Origin: JBOFDK01 sp051650305
GTDB taxonomy: Bacteria > Bacillota > Clostridia > Lachnospirales > Cellulosilyticaceae
Reading direction: 5' to 3'
Assembly: GCA_051650305.1 (NCBI GenBank)
Contig: JBOFIT010000114.1
Location: 1 to 15,834, forward strand
Length of the DNA stretch: 15,834 nucleotides
Of this stretch, positions 12,858 through 15,834 are shown in pieces. Below the pieces are notes generated by a model that was not told where the DNA came from, searched no databases, and was given only the letters and a program-made list of their open reading frames with translations. The position numbers and the translations under genes are program-made. Every line of letters begins with the position of its first letter. Within the stretch, counting starts at the first letter, position 1.

Positions 12858-14337
12858 CTGCTGCTTCCTCCATTGGTAGTGAAAATTGGAAGGTAGCGCC
12901 ACCGTAACTATTATTAAATGTACAAATCTCTCCTCGGTGTGCTTCTACGATTCCCTTACATATGCTAAGCCCTAAGCCTACGCCACTTCTTTCTGCTTCT
13001 TTTCTTTGTTTCACACGATAGAATTTATTAAATATGAGGAGTCGGTCTTCTTCTGTAATCCCATTTCCACGATCTCTCACCTCAAAATACACTTTGTGCT
13101 TCGCCTCAAAAACCGCCAGTTCAATGACCGATTCATCTGGTGTGTATTTGATTGCATTATCCAGTAAGTTGTACAGTACTTGCACAATCAAAAAGACATC
13201 TACTTCCATTAAAAGTACTTCTTCTGGCATCTGTACTTGGATTTTCTGACTGTACTGACGACGGTTAATCTTCTCCAGTACAGTTTCGATGATTTCTTCT
13301 ACCACTTCCATATGTTTATGTACAACTAAGCGCCCATCTTCTAGCCGCGTAAAATTCAGCATATTTTCGATACTATGTAAAAGCCATAACCCATCATCAT
13401 AAATACCGCCTAAAAGTTTCTGCTGTGTATCTTCTTCCATTACTTTTTTATCTTTAATGAGTGTACTGGCTGCGCCTATAATCCCTGTAAGCGGTGTCTT
13501 GATATCATGGGAGATAGCTCGAAGCATATTGTTCTTAAGCTGCTCTCCCTCAACGGTTAACTGGAGCTTCTGCTGCTTTGCAATACTCTCTTCCCTTGCA
13601 AGGACCATGCCCGCTAGTGCAATGACTAGATTCAGAAAGTCCTTCTGTGTAGCCTCTAGCATCCCTAGCGTAACACCACTCATGCCTACCACCCCTAGCA
13701 CTTGTTCATGTCCTATAATCGGTATATAACTTATGTGCTGCTTCGTAGAGTACACCTTGCCTTTGCTTAAGAAAGCTTTCTTCGCCAAGGCCCTCTCTTC
13801 TTCTCCTAGCACTTCCTCCTCTCTACCATCTGCATGCTTCCAGTAGATAAAAGGCTGGTCAACCATTTCCGCTGTATAAATAATGACATTGCAGTCAAAT
13901 AACTCTGCCACATTCACTGCAATGGCGATTTTACTTTGCTCGAGATTTTGTGCTTTTAAAAGCTCCTTACTCATCTCATAAAGCTGCTTCGTGTATTTCT
14001 CTTTTCGCTGAGATAAGATTACCTCTTGCTTGACCCGCTCTGTCAAAGTCGTCGTAATAGCTGACACCACAAACATCACAAGGAGTGTCAGCAGATACTC
14101 TTTGCTTGCAATTGCTAAGGAATAGACTGGTTCTACAAAAAAATAATTAAAGAGTAATACCGATAAGACGGAGGATAGTAGCCCCCACCTTCTATGTGTT
14201 GTATACCTCGAAATAACCACTGTCCCTAGTACATATAATAAAATAATGTTGCTATGTGCATTTCCAAAATAATAAAGCACTTTTCCCACCAGCGTTATCA
14301 CTAACATACTCCCGATGGTGTAGCCTAAATTTTTCAT
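12847..14337 (-). CDS. kdpD: KdpD-like sensor kinase lacking the N-terminal KdpD/USP module
   Basis: A 496-residue membrane histidine kinase: DUF4118-type four-span domain (about 8-100, ending ITTTLTERVKQE), GAF-like domain (about 125-248, with YIPIIGHEQVLGVVGMSG), HisKA with phospho-acceptor His277 in SHDIKTPLTGIIGAAS, and an ATPase domain with N-box NLLDNAIKY (390-398), DRGNG (422-426) and GVGLGL (452-457). This equals the C-terminal part of KdpD; the cytosolic KdpD and Usp domains of about 390 residues are absent. It probably senses low K+ or ionic strength through the membrane/GAF part and phosphorylates KdpE. ATG 14337 is preferred over GTG 14346, since AAAGGGTGAGG precedes it. The gene has its own promoter (14365-14393) and no kdpFABC nearby. 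Confidence 0.9.
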   Translation of the reverse strand: MKNLGYTIGSMLVITLVGKVLYYFGNAHSNIILLYVLGTVVISRYTTHRRWGLLSSVLSVLLFNYFFVEPVYSLAIASKEYLLTLLVMFVVSAITTTLTERVKQEVILSQRKEKYTKQLYEMSKELLKAQNLEQSKIAIAVNVAELFDCNVIIYTAEMVDQPFIYWKHADGREEEVLGEEERALAKKAFLSKGKVYSTKQHISYIPIIGHEQVLGVVGMSGVTLGMLEATQKDFLNLVIALAGMVLAREESIAKQQKLQLTVEGEQLKNNMLRAISHDIKTPLTGIIGAASTLIKDKKVMEEDTQQKLLGGIYDDGLWLLHSIENMLNFTRLEDGRLVVHKHMEVVEEIIETVLEKINRRQYSQKIQVQMPEEVLLMEVDVFLIVQVLYNLLDNAIKYTPDESVIELAVFEAKHKVYFEVRDRGNGITEEDRLLIFNKFYRVKQRKEAERSGVGLGLSICKGIVEAHRGEICTFNNSYGGATFQFSLPMEEAADEL

Positions 14338-14364
14338 TCCCCTCACCCTTTCTTCATTACTCTT

Positions 14365-14393
14365 ACTATATGCTTTTATGATCTATGATTCAA
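14365..14393 (-). promoter_or_regulatory. Sigma-A-type promoter of kdpD-kdpE
   Basis: TTGAAT (14393-14388) and TATAGT (14370-14365) on the minus strand are exactly 17 nt apart, about 27 nt upstream of the kdpD start and downstream of the permease terminator. No CTTAACAC-type repeats are seen here, so the two-component pair looks constitutive rather than autoregulated. Confidence 0.75.
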
Positions 14394-14415
14394 TCACTTC
14401 TTTCACACAATAATA

Positions 14416-14441
14416 AAACCTCCAAGGCTCCTTGGAGGTTT
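14416..14441 (-). terminator. Hairpin terminator after the FtsX-like permease gene
   Basis: AAACCTCCAAGG (14416-14427) and CCTTGGAGGTTT (14430-14441) are perfect inverted repeats around two bases, giving a stem of about 10 bp once a loop is allowed. On the minus strand it lies 10 nt after the permease stop and is followed by a modest T-rich stretch (TTTTATTATT). Confidence 0.75.
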
Positions 14442-14451
14442 CTCTCACTGA

Positions 14452-15834
14452 TTAATAACTTTCATCCCGTAAGACATCTATAATGGTTTCTTTTTCGATA
14501 CGTCTCATCAATGTATAGCTGATGACAAAGACAATGATACTCAATGCCCCACCTACACCGACAAACGTACCATAAGGTAGTACTTCAAAAATATACCTTA
14601 CGCCTAATTTAATCGCCCATAGTAGGAACATCCCAAAGGCTGTCACGAGGCACACCCCTATGATGACTGGCTTAAGACTATAACCAATACTTTCAAGTAT
14701 CAGTACCTTCCGTAGCCCTTCAGGTGATATACCGATACTCTTAAGCATGGCAAACTCACGTCGTCTTGCTACCATTTGTGAGCTGATAGTGCTATAAATA
14801 TTCACGATGCCGATCATGGCGATAAAGAACATACCAATCCCCATCATGCCCATAGTCAGCTTCATACTCTGTGCCATGGCTTCTTCTGCTGCATTAACAT
14901 CCCAATAATCATAGTTGGCTTTATCCTTATGCCTTGCATAGATACTTTCTATCTGCGCCTGTACTTTCGGAATGTCTTCTCTATCCATATCTAAGTAGGT
15001 AATCTCCTTATTGTAGCGGCGTTGATTCTCTGGTGAAAGCTGTGGCACGATTTGTTCCACAGTAGATTCAGACATAATAAGGACCGTATCATACACATCC
15101 AGATACATCCCATGGGTTAGAGGTGTTTGGGTCACATATGCAAGCTCTACTTCAAAGTCTAGTGGTAGCCTTCCCGTCTCTTCCCGCTCACTTTTACGCA
15201 TATACTCAGTCAATGCAAGTTTATGGCCCGCCTTCCAGTTGAAGATAGGTACATTCTCCCTCTCATGCTCAAAAACCTGGTCTGAATAAAGTGCTTGATT
15301 GTACAAAATGGCTTGAGGGGTATCACTTCCTTGTATACGGGTAGCTTCAGCCCCTATCTTTTCGCAGTAAGCCACAAAAGATGCATCATCAAGAATGCGT
15401 ATATTACCTTCGAACTGATAGATGCCATCTTCTAATCTTACTTCGCGCTCGAGAGGCTCCGTACCCCTTGCTAATACTTCTTCAGATAATTCTTCTCTTG
15501 CCACCGGATGTCTAAAGTAAAGTGGTCCTTTCTCTCGCTGTACAAAATCCACTTCTTCTATCTGATGTACCGCTTCGCCTAATGCCCCTGATACCTTCTG
15601 GCTTACCTCTGTTAATCTAAGCTTCATCTCATGCTGTACAGGACGTGGGTCTCGCTCTACCAAAATCGCCCTCACATTGGCAAACAAGACACTGCCTGTA
15701 ATGATGGTAAAGCATAGCCCTATGGATAAGTATGCTGTACGTAAGCTTCTTCTATTGGCTTTCTGCGATTTCAGTGCCATCACCACTTCATAGCCGCATC
15801 TTTTTTCCACTTGTTTCATCAGCCATGAGGCTTT
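14452..15834 (-). CDS. FtsX/MacB-type ABC permease, C-terminal part only (5' end outside window)
   Basis: The frame is open to the window edge (460 codons in view). A Met at 15819 follows KASWL in the same frame, so it is unlikely to be the true start. Family members of this type are about 800 residues or more with two FtsX modules. Seen here: a mid-protein span (SIGLCFTIITGSVLFANV), an extracellular domain of about 270 residues, then three C-terminal spans with the FtsX hallmark REFAMLKSIGIS between the first and second. It should pair with a separate ABC ATPase, presumably encoded further right, and may couple ATP hydrolysis to lipid or peptide transport or extracellular signalling, as BceB- or MacB-like systems do. 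A terminator follows. The two-component genes after it have their own promoter and are KdpDE-like, not BceRS-like, so I do not link them. Confidence 0.85.
   Translation of the reverse strand, partial: KASWLMKQVEKRCGYEVVMALKSQKANRRSLRTAYLSIGLCFTIITGSVLFANVRAILVERDPRPVQHEMKLRLTEVSQKVSGALGEAVHQIEEVDFVQREKGPLYFRHPVAREELSEEVLARGTEPLEREVRLEDGIYQFEGNIRILDDASFVAYCEKIGAEATRIQGSDTPQAILYNQALYSDQVFEHERENVPIFNWKAGHKLALTEYMRKSEREETGRLPLDFEVELAYVTQTPLTHGMYLDVYDTVLIMSESTVEQIVPQLSPENQRRYNKEITYLDMDREDIPKVQAQIESIYARHKDKANYDYWDVNAAEEAMAQSMKLTMGMMGIGMFFIAMIGIVNIYSTISSQMVARRREFAMLKSIGISPEGLRKVLILESIGYSLKPVIIGVCLVTAFGMFLLWAIKLGVRYIFEVLPYGTFVGVGGALSIIVFVISYTLMRRIEKETIIDVLRDESY

Noticed and set aside
12858..12902. 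Extended KdpE start adding 15 residues
   Set aside because: The extra residues precede the receiver fold and lack a ribosome site. GGAGG lies before ATG 12857.
15805..15819. Met at 15819 as the true start of the FtsX-like permease
   Set aside because: The frame stays open upstream to the window edge and the sequence around it resembles the middle of larger permeases, with no clear ribosome site.
1..15834. CRISPR array, insertion sequence, prophage, tRNA or rRNA
   Set aside because: I found no regularly spaced long repeats, transposase or integrase motifs, terminal inverted repeats, or recognisable tRNA/rRNA sequence.

Overview
The window looks like a chromosomal segment of a low-to-moderate GC, anaerobic, Clostridia-type member of the Bacillota. 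The reasons are strong AGGAGG-type ribosome binding sites, a two-gene heterodimeric ABC exporter, a one-domain siroheme reductase, the Trk/Kdp gene styles and compact operons ending in U-tailed hairpins. I see no transposase, integrase, phage gene, CRISPR array, tRNA or rRNA gene. This reads as core or lightly accessory chromosome. The genus cannot be set from sequence reading alone.

Left part (1-2206): the 5' three quarters of rlmH (minus strand, runs off the left edge), a small VOC/glyoxalase-fold protein (plus) with a good promoter and a terminator, and a DUF445 membrane protein (minus). Upstream of the DUF445 gene lies a T-rich array repeated exactly every 11 bp.

Middle-left (2207-5900): two overlapping half-transporter genes of a heterodimeric ABC exporter (minus) and a leader of about 370 nt. 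The leader has a very short ORF behind a consensus Shine-Dalgarno sequence, several stems, an intrinsic terminator upstream of the first transporter start, and an 11-bp sequence that can pair with the terminator's 5' arm. This looks like an antitermination-controlled efflux operon, in the style of leader-peptide attenuators such as bmrB-bmrCD. Its promoter also carries a palindrome.

Middle (5950-8220): a one-domain siroheme/[4Fe-4S] nitrite/sulfite reductase-like protein and a MepA-type MATE efflux pump (both plus), each with its own terminator. The MATE promoter has a palindrome over its -35 box.

Right part (8193-14346): a potassium island on the minus strand. A kdpD-like kinase lacking the usual N-terminal KdpD/USP module overlaps kdpE. 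Next come a promoter with four 11-bp units and no -35 box, then a tightly packed operon: TPR protein, two half-length TrkA proteins, a previously uncalled 42-codon single-span membrane protein, TrkH, and an exported OB-fold protein with a C-terminal anchor. The likely logic is that KdpDE activates a Trk-type K+ uptake system rather than kdpFABC. The small membrane protein and the OB-fold protein are candidate new accessory parts of that system.

Right edge (14452-15834): the C-terminal part of a large FtsX/MacB-type permease, cut by the window end.
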